Shown here: one piece after another, positions 9,592 to 17,800 of the stretch
How positions within the stretch are numbered: position 1 is the first letter of the stretch
How the letters are laid out: each line of letters begins with the position of its first letter
Source of the DNA: Claveliimonas monacensis
GTDB taxonomy: Bacteria; Bacillota; Clostridia; Lachnospirales; Lachnospiraceae
DNA length: 64,000 nt
Assembly (NCBI RefSeq): GCF_014982975.1
Contig: NZ_JADCKL010000002.1
Coordinates: 372,001 to 436,000, forward strand
Reading direction: 5' to 3'
Made by a program: the position numbers and the translations under genes
Notes under the pieces: generated by a model
Databases searched by the model: none
Told to the model about the DNA's origin: nothing
The model's input: only the letters and a program-made list of their open reading frames with translations

Positions 9592-9621
9592 CAAAGGATG
9601 CCGCGTGAACGCCATCCTTTG
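9592..9621 (-). other. Intercistronic hairpin between symporter and GH42 genes
   Basis: Perfect nine-base arms (CAAAGGATG and CATCCTTTG), with GCG/CGC closing a TGAA loop inside. No U-run follows on either strand. It resembles an mRNA-processing or stability element that sets different levels of transporter and hydrolase, not a terminator. Confidence 0.55.
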
Positions 9622-9674
9622 CCAAATTGCCAGATTTATTTTCTGCCGCCTGTCAGAAGGCCGCTTTATATTTT

Positions 9675-11066
9675 TTAGTTGTCTCCTCTGTGCTTTCCTG
9701 CTTCCAGATCTGCCACAACCTGCCCGTAATACTTGTCCAGGTTGAACATAGCCATGCAGATGACACAGATCACGGATGTGATAACCGGTACCCATGCAAA
9801 TGCCACAGTGATGGATGAAAGTGCAGATGCACTCTGTACTTCCAGGGCGGCGTCAAATCCGCCTGCATCCAGGATCCATCCAAGAGCAGCCGTACCGATA
9901 CCAGATCCCACCTTCATACAGAAGGAAGAAGCAGCATTTCCCATGCCGGCTGTGCCGTATCCATTATACCACTCGCCGTAGGTAATTGCATCCTGCAGGC
10001 ATCCGAACATAGTCGCTCCGCCGCATCCGAAGCCGATACCTTTGATGACAGATGATGCACAGATGATGCTGTAGTCTGTGGAGATACCGGAGATGACAAA
10101 TCCAACTGTTGCGATGGCCATACCTGCCATGAACAGGTTTCTCTTGCTCACCTTCTTCATAAGGAACGGTGTAATGAACAGAGTAATGATCTGCGCGATG
10201 GAGAGCAGGTTGGATACCATTGCGTAGTATCCGTCGTTGCCCATGTTGTACATAGTAAAGTAAACGGCTGATCCGAAGAATGTGGACATCATAAAGTACA
10301 TGGCAAACACGCTGATGACCATTAAGATCCAGTATTTATTTTTCACAAGTCCCTTCAGACCTTTGATAAAGGAGACTGTCTCACCTTTTCCGTCTGCTCC
10401 GCCTTCTACGACTCTCTCTTTACAGGTAAAGAACATAAACATATTGAGGATGACAAAGACGATCATCAGAACCACAAAAGTCAGTGTCCAGCCTCTCTGT
10501 GTGTAGGCATCCCCGCCGCCGAAGAAACCTGTCATCTTCAGAACCACTGTGTTGATGGTCATGGTTCCGGCTGTGGCCAGAAGGTTACGGAAGTTTCCGA
10601 GAAGACCTCTCTCGTACTGGTCTCTTGTCATCAGTCCCTGCATGGTAGCGTAGGGAACATTGATTCCTGTATAGAAAATGGTGGAAACAAGGTTGTATGT
10701 AAGGAACATGTATGCGATCTGTACAGGGCCCGCAAAGCTGGAGGGCACGCTGAACATCAGCACGGTACATACAGCAAGAGGGATGCACAGTCTTGCGATC
10801 CAGGGACGGGCCTTGCCCCATTTACTGTGGGTATGGTCAACGATATATCCCATAGCAAGGTCTGAAAGACCATCCAGGATCTTGGAGACAGCGATGATGG
10901 AGGCTGCCGCCGCTGCGCTGGCTCCCACTACATTTGTATAATATACAAGGAGAAATGCACTGATGGCAGAATATACCAGGTTTCCTGCATAGTCTCCGAT
11001 ACCGTAGGCAAACCTTTCAAGAAATGAAAGCTTTGCGTTGGGGTTCATATCTGTTGTCTTGTTCAT
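9675..11066 (-). CDS. GPH-family (MelB-like) sugar:cation symporter
   Basis: A 463-residue, 12-helix major-facilitator protein of the glycoside-pentoside-hexuronide family. It has the family N-terminus SFLERFAYGIGDYAGNL, the D-x-x-D-type loop around LSDLAMGYIVDHTHSKWGKARPW, and a second PYATMQ segment after helix 4. GPH proteins import glycosides with Na+ or H+. It is flanked by cytoplasmic GH5 and GH42 enzymes, so it is the probable import route for the oligosaccharide this locus uses. Substrate inferred from context only. Confidence 0.92.
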   Translation of the reverse strand: MNKTTDMNPNAKLSFLERFAYGIGDYAGNLVYSAISAFLLVYYTNVVGASAAAAASIIAVSKILDGLSDLAMGYIVDHTHSKWGKARPWIARLCIPLAVCTVLMFSVPSSFAGPVQIAYMFLTYNLVSTIFYTGINVPYATMQGLMTRDQYERGLLGNFRNLLATAGTMTINTVVLKMTGFFGGGDAYTQRGWTLTFVVLMIVFVILNMFMFFTCKERVVEGGADGKGETVSFIKGLKGLVKNKYWILMVISVFAMYFMMSTFFGSAVYFTMYNMGNDGYYAMVSNLLSIAQIITLFITPFLMKKVSKRNLFMAGMAIATVGFVISGISTDYSIICASSVIKGIGFGCGGATMFGCLQDAITYGEWYNGYGTAGMGNAASSFCMKVGSGIGTAALGWILDAGGFDAALEVQSASALSSITVAFAWVPVITSVICVICMAMFNLDKYYGQVVADLEAGKHRGDN

Positions 11067-11094
11067 TGTTCTCTCTTCCTTTCACTTTACTCTC

Positions 11095-12264
11095 TTATGC
11101 TTCCTCAACCGGGAACCATCCGAAGTCCACGCAGCGTCCCAGATCCCAGCTGTCCCAGCCAACCCAGCCAGGTGTGTTCACTGTGTCTGTGAGAAGCTTC
11201 CAGCTCCAGTAGAAGTAACCGTTTCCGGCCTTCCATGCCTCAAGCTGCGCTTTTGCCACTGCGTTGTAGATCTCTTTCTTTCTCTCGTCGCTTACCACTT
11301 CCTGATCCAGACCTTCCACGCCGTTTAAGACAGTCTGTCCCCCCTTGGTATCCTGTCCCACTGCAAGAGAGTTGAAGAGGCACCACTCACCGCAGATCAC
11401 CGGGAAATACTCCTTCATCTCCTCGATGTCCTTCTGCAGGTTCTTCACATAGCCGACGTAGCTTTCCACAGTCTGCTCACAGCCGTACAGCTCCGCCATC
11501 ATGAGGTACTGGTGGGTATCCAGGACCACGCCCCTGTATTTATCCTCACGCATGAAATCCTTCCATGCTTTCAGGCGAAACGCGTCGTGGAACACCACAT
11601 ATTTATCTTCCGGCATATGTTTCCGGATCCTATCGTAGGCATCCAGGTAGAACTGACGGATGAACTCGATGGTGTTGGGCTTTGACCTTGCGCCCCTCTC
11701 CGCATCCACTGCCGGGTAGCGCTCCTGCACATGCATGCCTTCCCACATGTCCTCGAGCACCGGCTCGTTGATGATCTCAATGCCCCACAGCCCTTTTCTC
11801 TGGCCGTAGCGCTCTGCCAGTCTCTCCAGCACGCTGAGCTCAAACTCCACCTCGTCCGGCTGCTGTGACCAGATGCACACGCCGCTCTCGCCGCCGTTGT
11901 CAAAGCCGTTCTGGCTGCCCGGCGCCGTATGGAGGTCGATGAGGATCTGAAGTCCGTACCGCTCTGCCCAGTTGAAGGCATTGTCCAGCTCTCCGATGCA
12001 GCCGATGAAGGGCTCTCTGTCCCCGAAGATAAAATAGGGAACCGGGATGCGGACCGTGTCCAGTCCCAGGCTCTTGATCCTTGTAAAGTCTCTCTCTGTA
12101 ATGTACTCAGATCTGTGCATCTTAATGCGGGCCTCGTACACCTCCTTCGGCAGCTGGAGCGGGAGATTGTGCTCGTCCTCAGCTGTTGTTCCCTCGAATA
12201 ATCCGGGGCTCATCCATTTCTCCAGGACAAGCCAGTTTCCAAGATTCACGCCTTTTACCTGCAT
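11095..12264 (-). CDS. GH5 exo-beta-1,3-glucanase-like glycosidase
   Basis: A 389-residue GH5 barrel enzyme. It opens with VKGVNLGNWLVLEKWM, the signature of exo-1,3-beta-glucanases and related GH5 enzymes. Acid/base E167 is in IINEP and nucleophile E293 in CGEWCLF. I chose the ATG at 12264, preceded by AAAGGAAAG. The upstream in-frame ATGs at 12351 and 12288 lack both a matching site and family homology. It has no signal peptide. As first gene of the leftward operon it lies opposite the AraC regulator. It probably trims glucose from short beta-glucans or glucosides. Confidence 0.88.
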   Translation of the reverse strand: MQVKGVNLGNWLVLEKWMSPGLFEGTTAEDEHNLPLQLPKEVYEARIKMHRSEYITERDFTRIKSLGLDTVRIPVPYFIFGDREPFIGCIGELDNAFNWAERYGLQILIDLHTAPGSQNGFDNGGESGVCIWSQQPDEVEFELSVLERLAERYGQRKGLWGIEIINEPVLEDMWEGMHVQERYPAVDAERGARSKPNTIEFIRQFYLDAYDRIRKHMPEDKYVVFHDAFRLKAWKDFMREDKYRGVVLDTHQYLMMAELYGCEQTVESYVGYVKNLQKDIEEMKEYFPVICGEWCLFNSLAVGQDTKGGQTVLNGVEGLDQEVVSDERKKEIYNAVAKAQLEAWKAGNGYFYWSWKLLTDTVNTPGWVGWDSWDLGRCVDFGWFPVEEA

Positions 12265-12457
12265 GTCTTTCACTTTCCTTTCTTTCATGTTTTCTGAGCA
12301 AGCCTTTATCTGTCTCTTTCTGTTGGTTATTTTAGTCTCACGCGGAGTCATTTTATATTATCATTCTCAGTTTTTTATCACTTTTCACGGAAAAACTTTT
12401 GTGATATGATCATACTGTCACGAAGTGCGTAAGTACCGCTCAGAAAGGAGATGGCAG
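12265..12457. promoter_or_regulatory. Divergent control region of the glycan-use locus
   Basis: This 193-bp region separates the GH5 operon and the AraC gene. On the plus strand TATGAT (12405-12410) lies 17 bp after a weak TTTTCA. A symmetric element, TATCAC (12376-12381) and GTGATA (12401-12406), each next to a CTTTT tract, brackets the plus -10 box and is the best candidate operator. The rightward leader has AAAGGAG before 12458. I see no clear -35 box for the leftward operon, as expected for an activator-dependent promoter. Confidence 0.5.
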
Positions 12458-13681
12458 ATGAATACAGAATATCTGATGCAGTATATATCTTACGGCCTCC
12501 ACACCATGGTGAAAATGTGGAACCGCTCCCCGGGGGACGGCCCTTCCCCGAAAGTCTTTTGCGCAAGAAAAGATCTCCAGGATATCTATCTGACAGACGA
12601 TGCGCTTTTCCGTTTCCTGGACAGCCACGAGCAAGGCGGCTCCTACCGCTCCCTGCCTGTGCTCTTCTCCATAAACAGGGAAATATACTACGCTTTTTCC
12701 CCCTCCTCGGACCTGGATTTTCTCATAGGCCCGGTCCGCTTCTCCTCCCCGGTCCGAATGAACCGGGACCTGGAGGCTCTGCCCCTGTCTGAGGAGGATG
12801 TGGCCGCCGCGCCGGAGTGTGAGTTCTCTGATTTCGCCTCGCATGTCCTCCTTGTCTACAATCTTCTGCACACCAGCTTCCTCTCCCTGGACGACCTGGT
12901 GACCGCCAACTGCATGGACAGTTCCATGGACGACGCCATCATGGAGGACTTTTCCTCCCTGGTCTTTGACCGGAGGGAGCAGGAGCAGCCCCACAATCCT
13001 TACGACCAGGAGCTGCGGGAATTTTCCAGCATCGAGCACGGGGATATAGAAATGCTGCGAAGGAGCCTGCAGGAGGACTACACAGGCAAGATCGGGACAC
13101 TGGCCAAAGACGAGGTCCGCCACATGCGCAACCGGGGCATTGTGGTGGTCACGCTGGCAAGCCGGGCGGCCATCAGAGGCGGCCTGCTGCCGGAGGTGTC
13201 CTTCTCCATGAGCGACGTCTTCATCCAGCGCCTGGAGGAGGAGTCGGACACGGCTGTCCTGCTGAACATGATGCACCAGTTTGAGTTCAAATATGCGGAG
13301 ATGGTGGCGGAACTAAATTCCCAGAAGGCGGGCCGGCCAAGGAAAGACCAGAACCCCCGGGTGGACCAGTGCAAGGACTATATATTCAAGCATCTCCATG
13401 AAAAAATCCGCATCCAGGACATTGCCGACGAGCTGTACCTGAACGCGAATTATCTGTCCGAGATCTTCCGCCAGTATGAGGGCCTCACCATCACGGAGTT
13501 CATCCTCCAGGAAAAGGTAGGGCTGACAAAAAACCTGCTCTCCTACTCCCCCTACTCCTACAGTGAGATCGCCGCCTACCTGGGCTTTTCTTCCCAGAGC
13601 CACCTGGGAAAGATCTTCAAGAAGCACACCGGCATGACGCTGAAGCAGTACAGGGATCAGTACGGCGTGCGGGAATTCTGA
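12458..13681 (+). CDS. AraC/YesN-type transcriptional regulator of the glycan-use locus
   Basis: A 407-residue cytoplasmic regulator. The last 100 residues are a typical AraC double helix-turn-helix (IRIQDIADELYLNANYLSEI, then SEIAAYLGFSSQSHLGKIFK). The first 300 residues have no recognisable sugar-binding or receiver domain. They resemble the poorly characterised sensor region of clostridial AraC proteins beside glycoside hydrolase operons. The ATG at 12458 has AAGGAG seven bases upstream. An ATG at 12425 has none. It is divergent from the GH5-GPH-GH42-GH30-GH43 operon and is probably its activator. A terminator follows at once. Confidence 0.85.
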   Translation: MNTEYLMQYISYGLHTMVKMWNRSPGDGPSPKVFCARKDLQDIYLTDDALFRFLDSHEQGGSYRSLPVLFSINREIYYAFSPSSDLDFLIGPVRFSSPVRMNRDLEALPLSEEDVAAAPECEFSDFASHVLLVYNLLHTSFLSLDDLVTANCMDSSMDDAIMEDFSSLVFDRREQEQPHNPYDQELREFSSIEHGDIEMLRRSLQEDYTGKIGTLAKDEVRHMRNRGIVVVTLASRAAIRGGLLPEVSFSMSDVFIQRLEEESDTAVLLNMMHQFEFKYAEMVAELNSQKAGRPRKDQNPRVDQCKDYIFKHLHEKIRIQDIADELYLNANYLSEIFRQYEGLTITEFILQEKVGLTKNLLSYSPYSYSEIAAYLGFSSQSHLGKIFKKHTGMTLKQYRDQYGVREF

Positions 13682-13696
13682 GTTTCCCTCCCATGG

Positions 13697-13726
13697 AAAA
13701 GGCAGGCTTAAGAAAGCCTGCCTTTA
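13697..13726. terminator. Bidirectional terminator between araC and nspC
   Basis: AAAGGCAGGCTT and AAGCCTGCCTTT form a 12-bp stem with a short loop and A/T flanks on both sides. It ends the rightward araC gene. The stop codon of the leftward nspC gene is inside the loop, so it serves both transcripts. Confidence 0.8.
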
Positions 13727-14853
13727 AAATCCTCATAGCCGAACCGGCGCACCAGCTCCCTGCTTCCGTCCTCCCGCTCAAGGACGATGTCCGGAAGGGC
13801 CATGCCGTTGAATGTATTGTTTTTTACCATGGAGTAGATGGCCATATCCTGGAACTCCAGCACATCCCCGGTCTCCAAGGGGCGGTCAAAGGAGTAGTCT
13901 CCGATCACATCCCCCGCCAGACAGGTGGGGCCTGCCAGGCGGTATGTGAAAGGTTTCTCCCCTGGAAGGCCTGCCCCGGAAAGGGGCGGGCGGTAGGGCA
14001 TCTCCAGCACGTCCGGCATGTGGCAGGCGGCAGAGGCGTCCAGGATGGCTGTCTGCACGCCGTTTTCCGTGATCTCCAGCACACTGGTCCGAAGCGTCCC
14101 GGCCTGCAGCGCCACCGCCTCCCCGGGCTCCAGATAGACTGTCCCTCCGCAGAGCTTCTGCACCCGGCGGATGCACTGCTTCAGCGTCTCCATGTGGTAC
14201 CCCGGGCGGGTGATATGATGTCCTCCGCCCAGGTTCACCCACTTCATCTTCGTCATATACACGCCGAACTTTTCCACCACTGCATCCAGGGTAACTGCAA
14301 GGGCGTCCGCGTCCTGCTCGCACAGAGTGTGGAAATGCAGCCCCTCTATCCCCTCCAGAAGGTCCGGCGTGTCCGCAAGGGCCCTCTCAAGCTGGGAGAG
14401 GGTAGTCCCCAGCCGGGAGCCGGGGGCGCAGGGGTCGTAGATGGCGTGGCCCTCCTGGGTGGAGCACTCCGGGTTGACCCGCAGTCCCACGCTTCTGCCC
14501 GCCGCCAGGATCTTCCTCTTGTATCTCCGTATCTGCTGGGGGGAGTTGAGGACTACGTGTCCGCAAAGGGAGAGGATTTCGCCCATCTCCTCCTCCCGGT
14601 AGGCGGGGGAGAAGATGTGGTTCTCCTTCCCCATGCACTCCGCCCCCAGCCTGGCCTCGTAGAGGCCGCTGGCTGTGGTCCCTGCCAGATAGTTTCCTAT
14701 GAGGGGGTAGACCCGGAACATGGAGAAGGCCTTCTGAGCCAGCAGGATCCGGCATCCCGTCTCCCGGGCCAGGCCGGCAAGCTGCTCCAGATTTTCCTTA
14801 AGCGCCCGCTCCTGCACGATGTAGCAGGGCGTATGTATCTTGCTTTCTCTCAT
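13708..14853 (-). CDS. nspC: Carboxynorspermidine/carboxyspermidine decarboxylase NspC
   Basis: A 381-residue fold-III PLP decarboxylase of the alanine-racemase barrel type. The PLP lysine is in LLAQKAFS near residue 60. HFHTLCEQDADAL, VNLGGGHHI and EPGEAVAL are the conserved phosphate and dimer-interface motifs. It decarboxylates carboxyspermidine to spermidine (or carboxynorspermidine to norspermidine) in the last step of the AdoMet-independent route. It starts nine bases after the dehydrogenase gene and is the last gene of the polyamine operon. Confidence 0.93.
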   Translation of the reverse strand: MRESKIHTPCYIVQERALKENLEQLAGLARETGCRILLAQKAFSMFRVYPLIGNYLAGTTASGLYEARLGAECMGKENHIFSPAYREEEMGEILSLCGHVVLNSPQQIRRYKRKILAAGRSVGLRVNPECSTQEGHAIYDPCAPGSRLGTTLSQLERALADTPDLLEGIEGLHFHTLCEQDADALAVTLDAVVEKFGVYMTKMKWVNLGGGHHITRPGYHMETLKQCIRRVQKLCGGTVYLEPGEAVALQAGTLRTSVLEITENGVQTAILDASAACHMPDVLEMPYRPPLSGAGLPGEKPFTYRLAGPTCLAGDVIGDYSFDRPLETGDVLEFQDMAIYSMVKNNTFNGMALPDIVLEREDGSRELVRRFGYEDFKGRLS

Positions 14854-14862
14854 CTTTCTCTC

Positions 14863-16065
14863 CTAGTCCACCAGCTCCGGGTCCTCGCTGACCTTCCAGG
14901 GAAGTCCCCACTTGTTCAGCGCTTCCATGAACGGATCCGGGTCAAACTCTTCCATATTATACACGCCCGGCTTCTTCCATGTGCCGTTTAAGATCATCAT
15001 AGCGCCGATCATGGCCGGCACGCCTGTGGTGTAGGCCACTGCCTGGGAGCCCACCTCTTTGTAGCACTCCTGGTGATCGCAGGTATTGTAGATGTAGATC
15101 TTCTTCTCTTTTCCATCCTTCTTTCCCACAAAGATGCAGCCGATGTTTGTCTTGCCCTTTGTCCGCGGTCCCAGGGAGGAGGGATCCGGCAGCACGGCTT
15201 TTAAGAACTGCAGGGGCACAATCTCTTTCCCCTCAAACATAATGGGTTCAATGGAGGTCATCCCCACATTCTCCAGGCACCGCAGGTGAGTGAGATAGCT
15301 CTCCCCGAATGTCATAAAGAAGCGGATCCTCTTGATGCCAGGGATATTGAGAGCCAGCGACTCGATCTCCTCGTGGTGGAGAAGATACATATCCTTCGGG
15401 CCGATCTCCGGGAAGTTGTAGACCCGCTTGATCTCCATGGGCTCTGTCTCCACCCAGTGTCCGTCCTCCCAGTAGGAGCCTTTGGCGGACACCTCCCGGA
15501 TGTTGATCTCCGGGTTGAAGTTGGTGGCAAAGGGATAGCCGTGGTCTCCCGCATTGCAGTCCAGGATGTCGATATAGTTGATCTCGTCAAAATAGTGCTT
15601 CAGCGCGTAGGCGGAGAACACACTGGTCACTCCCGGATCAAAACCGCTTCCAAGAAGGGCTGTAAGGCCTGCCTTCTCGTAGGCGTCCCGGTAGGCCCAC
15701 TGCCATTTGTACTCAAATTTTGCCGTATCCTCGGGCTCGTAGTTGGCCGTGTCCACATAGTGTACGCCGCAGGCCAGGCAGGCGTCCATGATATGAAGAT
15801 CCTGGTAGGGAAGAGCCAGGTTCAGCACCACCTCCGGCTCCACTTTTCTGATGAGAGCCTTCAGCTCCTCCACATTGTCCGCATCCACCTGGGCAGTGGT
15901 GATCTTTGTCTTTGTAGTGCCCTCCAGCTTCTCCTTCAGCGCGTCACACTTGGACACGGTGCGGCTGGCGATGCAGATCTCTGAAAACACCTCGCTGTTC
16001 TGGCAGCATTTCTGGATAGCCACGCTGGCCACTCCTCCGCATCCGATGATCAGTACTTTTCCCAT
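14863..16065 (-). CDS. Carboxyspermidine/carboxynorspermidine dehydrogenase (saccharopine dehydrogenase family)
   Basis: A 400-residue NAD(P)H-dependent enzyme. The N-terminal Rossmann motif is VLIIGCGGVASVAIQK. The middle GSGFDPGVTSVFSAYAL and the C-terminal region match carboxynorspermidine synthase (also called CASDH). It reductively condenses aspartate semialdehyde with putrescine or diaminopropane, giving the substrate of the following NspC. Its place between speB and nspC fits putrescine as the acceptor, so carboxyspermidine is the expected product. A saccharopine dehydrogenase role is unlikely given this neighbourhood. Confidence 0.92.
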   Translation of the reverse strand: MGKVLIIGCGGVASVAIQKCCQNSEVFSEICIASRTVSKCDALKEKLEGTTKTKITTAQVDADNVEELKALIRKVEPEVVLNLALPYQDLHIMDACLACGVHYVDTANYEPEDTAKFEYKWQWAYRDAYEKAGLTALLGSGFDPGVTSVFSAYALKHYFDEINYIDILDCNAGDHGYPFATNFNPEINIREVSAKGSYWEDGHWVETEPMEIKRVYNFPEIGPKDMYLLHHEEIESLALNIPGIKRIRFFMTFGESYLTHLRCLENVGMTSIEPIMFEGKEIVPLQFLKAVLPDPSSLGPRTKGKTNIGCIFVGKKDGKEKKIYIYNTCDHQECYKEVGSQAVAYTTGVPAMIGAMMILNGTWKKPGVYNMEEFDPDPFMEALNKWGLPWKVSEDPELVD

Positions 16066-16095
16066 TTCTAATATCCTCCTTTTCTTCTCTCTTTT

Positions 16096-16956
16096 CTATT
16101 TTGTTCCAAGGGCGATGAGCATCTCCCTTATGATCTTGCATGCCGCGGCCGTGGAAGCCCCTGTGGGGTCAAAAGGCGGGCTCAGCTCTGTCACGTCGCA
16201 CCCGATGACCTCTGCCTTCCGGCACACTTCCGTCACGGCTCTCTGCAGCTCCATATAACTTACGCCTCCCGGCTCCGGCGTCCCTGTCCCGGGAAAGACG
16301 GACGGGTCCATCACATCCAGGTCCACCGTGAAGTACACCGGGACGCCCTTCAGTTTCTCCAGCGTCTCCCCCAGTCCCTCCAGGGTGAAAGGATGAAGAT
16401 CCGTGTGTCCCTCCCGGGCCCAGCCAAACTCCGCCCTCTCCCCGGAGCGGATGCCGAACTGGTGGATACGGCCATCCCCCAGCAGCTCCCAGCACCGCCG
16501 AAGGACGCAGGCGTGGGACAGCTCCACCCCCAGGTAATCCTCCCGCAGGTCCGTGTGGGCGTCCAGATGTATGATGTGGAGACCGGGATATTTCCGTGCC
16601 GCCGCCCGGACACTTCCCAGGGTCACCAGGTGCTCTCCTCCGATGAGGAAGGGCAGCTTCCCGTCCCGGAAGATCTCCCCGGCCGTCTCCTCGATCTGAT
16701 CCAGCACCTTCTTCGAACTTCCGATGGCCAGCTCCAGATCTCCCATGTCAAAGACCCGGCACTCCTCCAGGCTTCTGTCCTGGTACGGACTGTACAGCTC
16801 CAGCCCGTAGGAGTCCGTCCGGATGGCGCCACCGGCAAAGCGGGTCCCCGGCCGGAAGGAGGTGGTGGAGTCAAAAGGCGCCCCGTAAAGGACAATGTCC
16901 GCCTCCTCGTATGTACAGTCACATCCCATGTAATCTACAATATTTTTATTCAACAT
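16096..16956 (-). CDS. speB: Agmatinase SpeB
   Basis: A 286-residue ureohydrolase that converts agmatine to putrescine and urea. The binuclear manganese ligands are visible in GGEHLVTLG, HLDAHTDLRED and DLDVMDPS, followed by GCDVTELSPPFD. I chose the ATG at 16956 (MLNKNIVDYMG), with GGAGGAG upstream. It overlaps the speE stop by 11 bases. A longer in-frame extension to 17019 lies entirely in speE sequence and has no homology. Product and position are consistent with the arginine to agmatine to putrescine route of this operon. Confidence 0.92.
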   Translation of the reverse strand: MLNKNIVDYMGCDCTYEEADIVLYGAPFDSTTSFRPGTRFAGGAIRTDSYGLELYSPYQDRSLEECRVFDMGDLELAIGSSKKVLDQIEETAGEIFRDGKLPFLIGGEHLVTLGSVRAAARKYPGLHIIHLDAHTDLREDYLGVELSHACVLRRCWELLGDGRIHQFGIRSGERAEFGWAREGHTDLHPFTLEGLGETLEKLKGVPVYFTVDLDVMDPSVFPGTGTPEPGGVSYMELQRAVTEVCRKAEVIGCDVTELSPPFDPTGASTAAACKIIREMLIALGTK

Positions 16957-17797
16957 CTTCCAGCAGCTCCTCCACATAGACAGGCAGTGCAAACACCCCT
17001 GCGTGCAGTCTTGGTTCATAGTATCTTGTGCGGATGCCTTTCAGCTTCCAGGCCACAGCGTTTAAATCCTCCAGGGGGTGGTACTTCTTTGACGCAAAGC
17101 CAAAGAGCCAGTGCCCCGACGGGTAGGAGGGCAGGTGGGCCTGGTACACCCGGCAGATGGGAAAGGTCTCCACGATCCGCTTGTGCATCCGCTGGCACTG
17201 GAAAGCCTCCTCCGTGTAAAAAGGACTCTCATTCTGGTTGACCATGATGCCGTCCTCCCGGAGGGCATTATAGCAGTTCCCGTAAAACTCTTTTGTGAAC
17301 AGTCCCTCCCCGGGTCCGAAGGGGTTGGGGGAGTCGATGATGATGAGGTCATACCGGTCCGTCTGGGAACGGATGAACCGCAGGCCGTCCTCGTGGAAGA
17401 TCTCCACCCTCTCATCGTTGAGACTGCAGGCGATCTCCGGGATATATTTCCGGCAGACCTCCACAAGAAGGGGATCCATCTCCACCACATCGATGTGGCG
17501 GATCTCCTCGTACTTGATCAGCTCCCGGACCACACCGCCATCGCCCCCGCCGATGACAAGCACGTCCTCCACATGGGGGTGCACCGCCATGGGCACGTGG
17601 GTGATCATCTCGTGGTAAATGAATTCATCCTTCTCTGTCAGCATCAGGTCCCCGTCCGCCACAAGGATCCGGCCGAACTCCCGGGAGTCCAGCACATCGA
17701 TCCGCTGGAACTCGCTCTGGGCGCTGAAAAGCTGTTCCTTGATGCGGATGGACAGCTTCACGTCCTCTGTGTGTTCATCTGAAAACCACATTTCCAT
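16946..17797 (-). CDS. speE: Spermidine synthase-like aminopropyltransferase SpeE
   Basis: A 283-residue aminopropyltransferase with N-terminal beta-strand domain and Rossmann methyltransferase-like core. GGGDGGVVRE is the decarboxyAdoMet-binding motif. IIIDSPNPFGPGEGLF replaces the more usual D-S-T/S-D-P segment. It moves an aminopropyl group from decarboxylated S-adenosylmethionine to putrescine. It starts three bases after the speA stop and overlaps speB. No AdoMet decarboxylase (speD) is in the window, although the operon also encodes the carboxyspermidine route, so its real donor and acceptor are open questions. Confidence 0.9.
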   Translation of the reverse strand: MEMWFSDEHTEDVKLSIRIKEQLFSAQSEFQRIDVLDSREFGRILVADGDLMLTEKDEFIYHEMITHVPMAVHPHVEDVLVIGGGDGGVVRELIKYEEIRHIDVVEMDPLLVEVCRKYIPEIACSLNDERVEIFHEDGLRFIRSQTDRYDLIIIDSPNPFGPGEGLFTKEFYGNCYNALREDGIMVNQNESPFYTEEAFQCQRMHKRIVETFPICRVYQAHLPSYPSGHWLFGFASKKYHPLEDLNAVAWKLKGIRTRYYEPRLHAGVFALPVYVEELLEDVE

Positions 17798-17800
17798 GGT

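Noticed and set aside
13693-14991. 432-codon plus-strand frame
   Set aside because: Shadow of nspC, whose PLP motifs are intact on the other strand.
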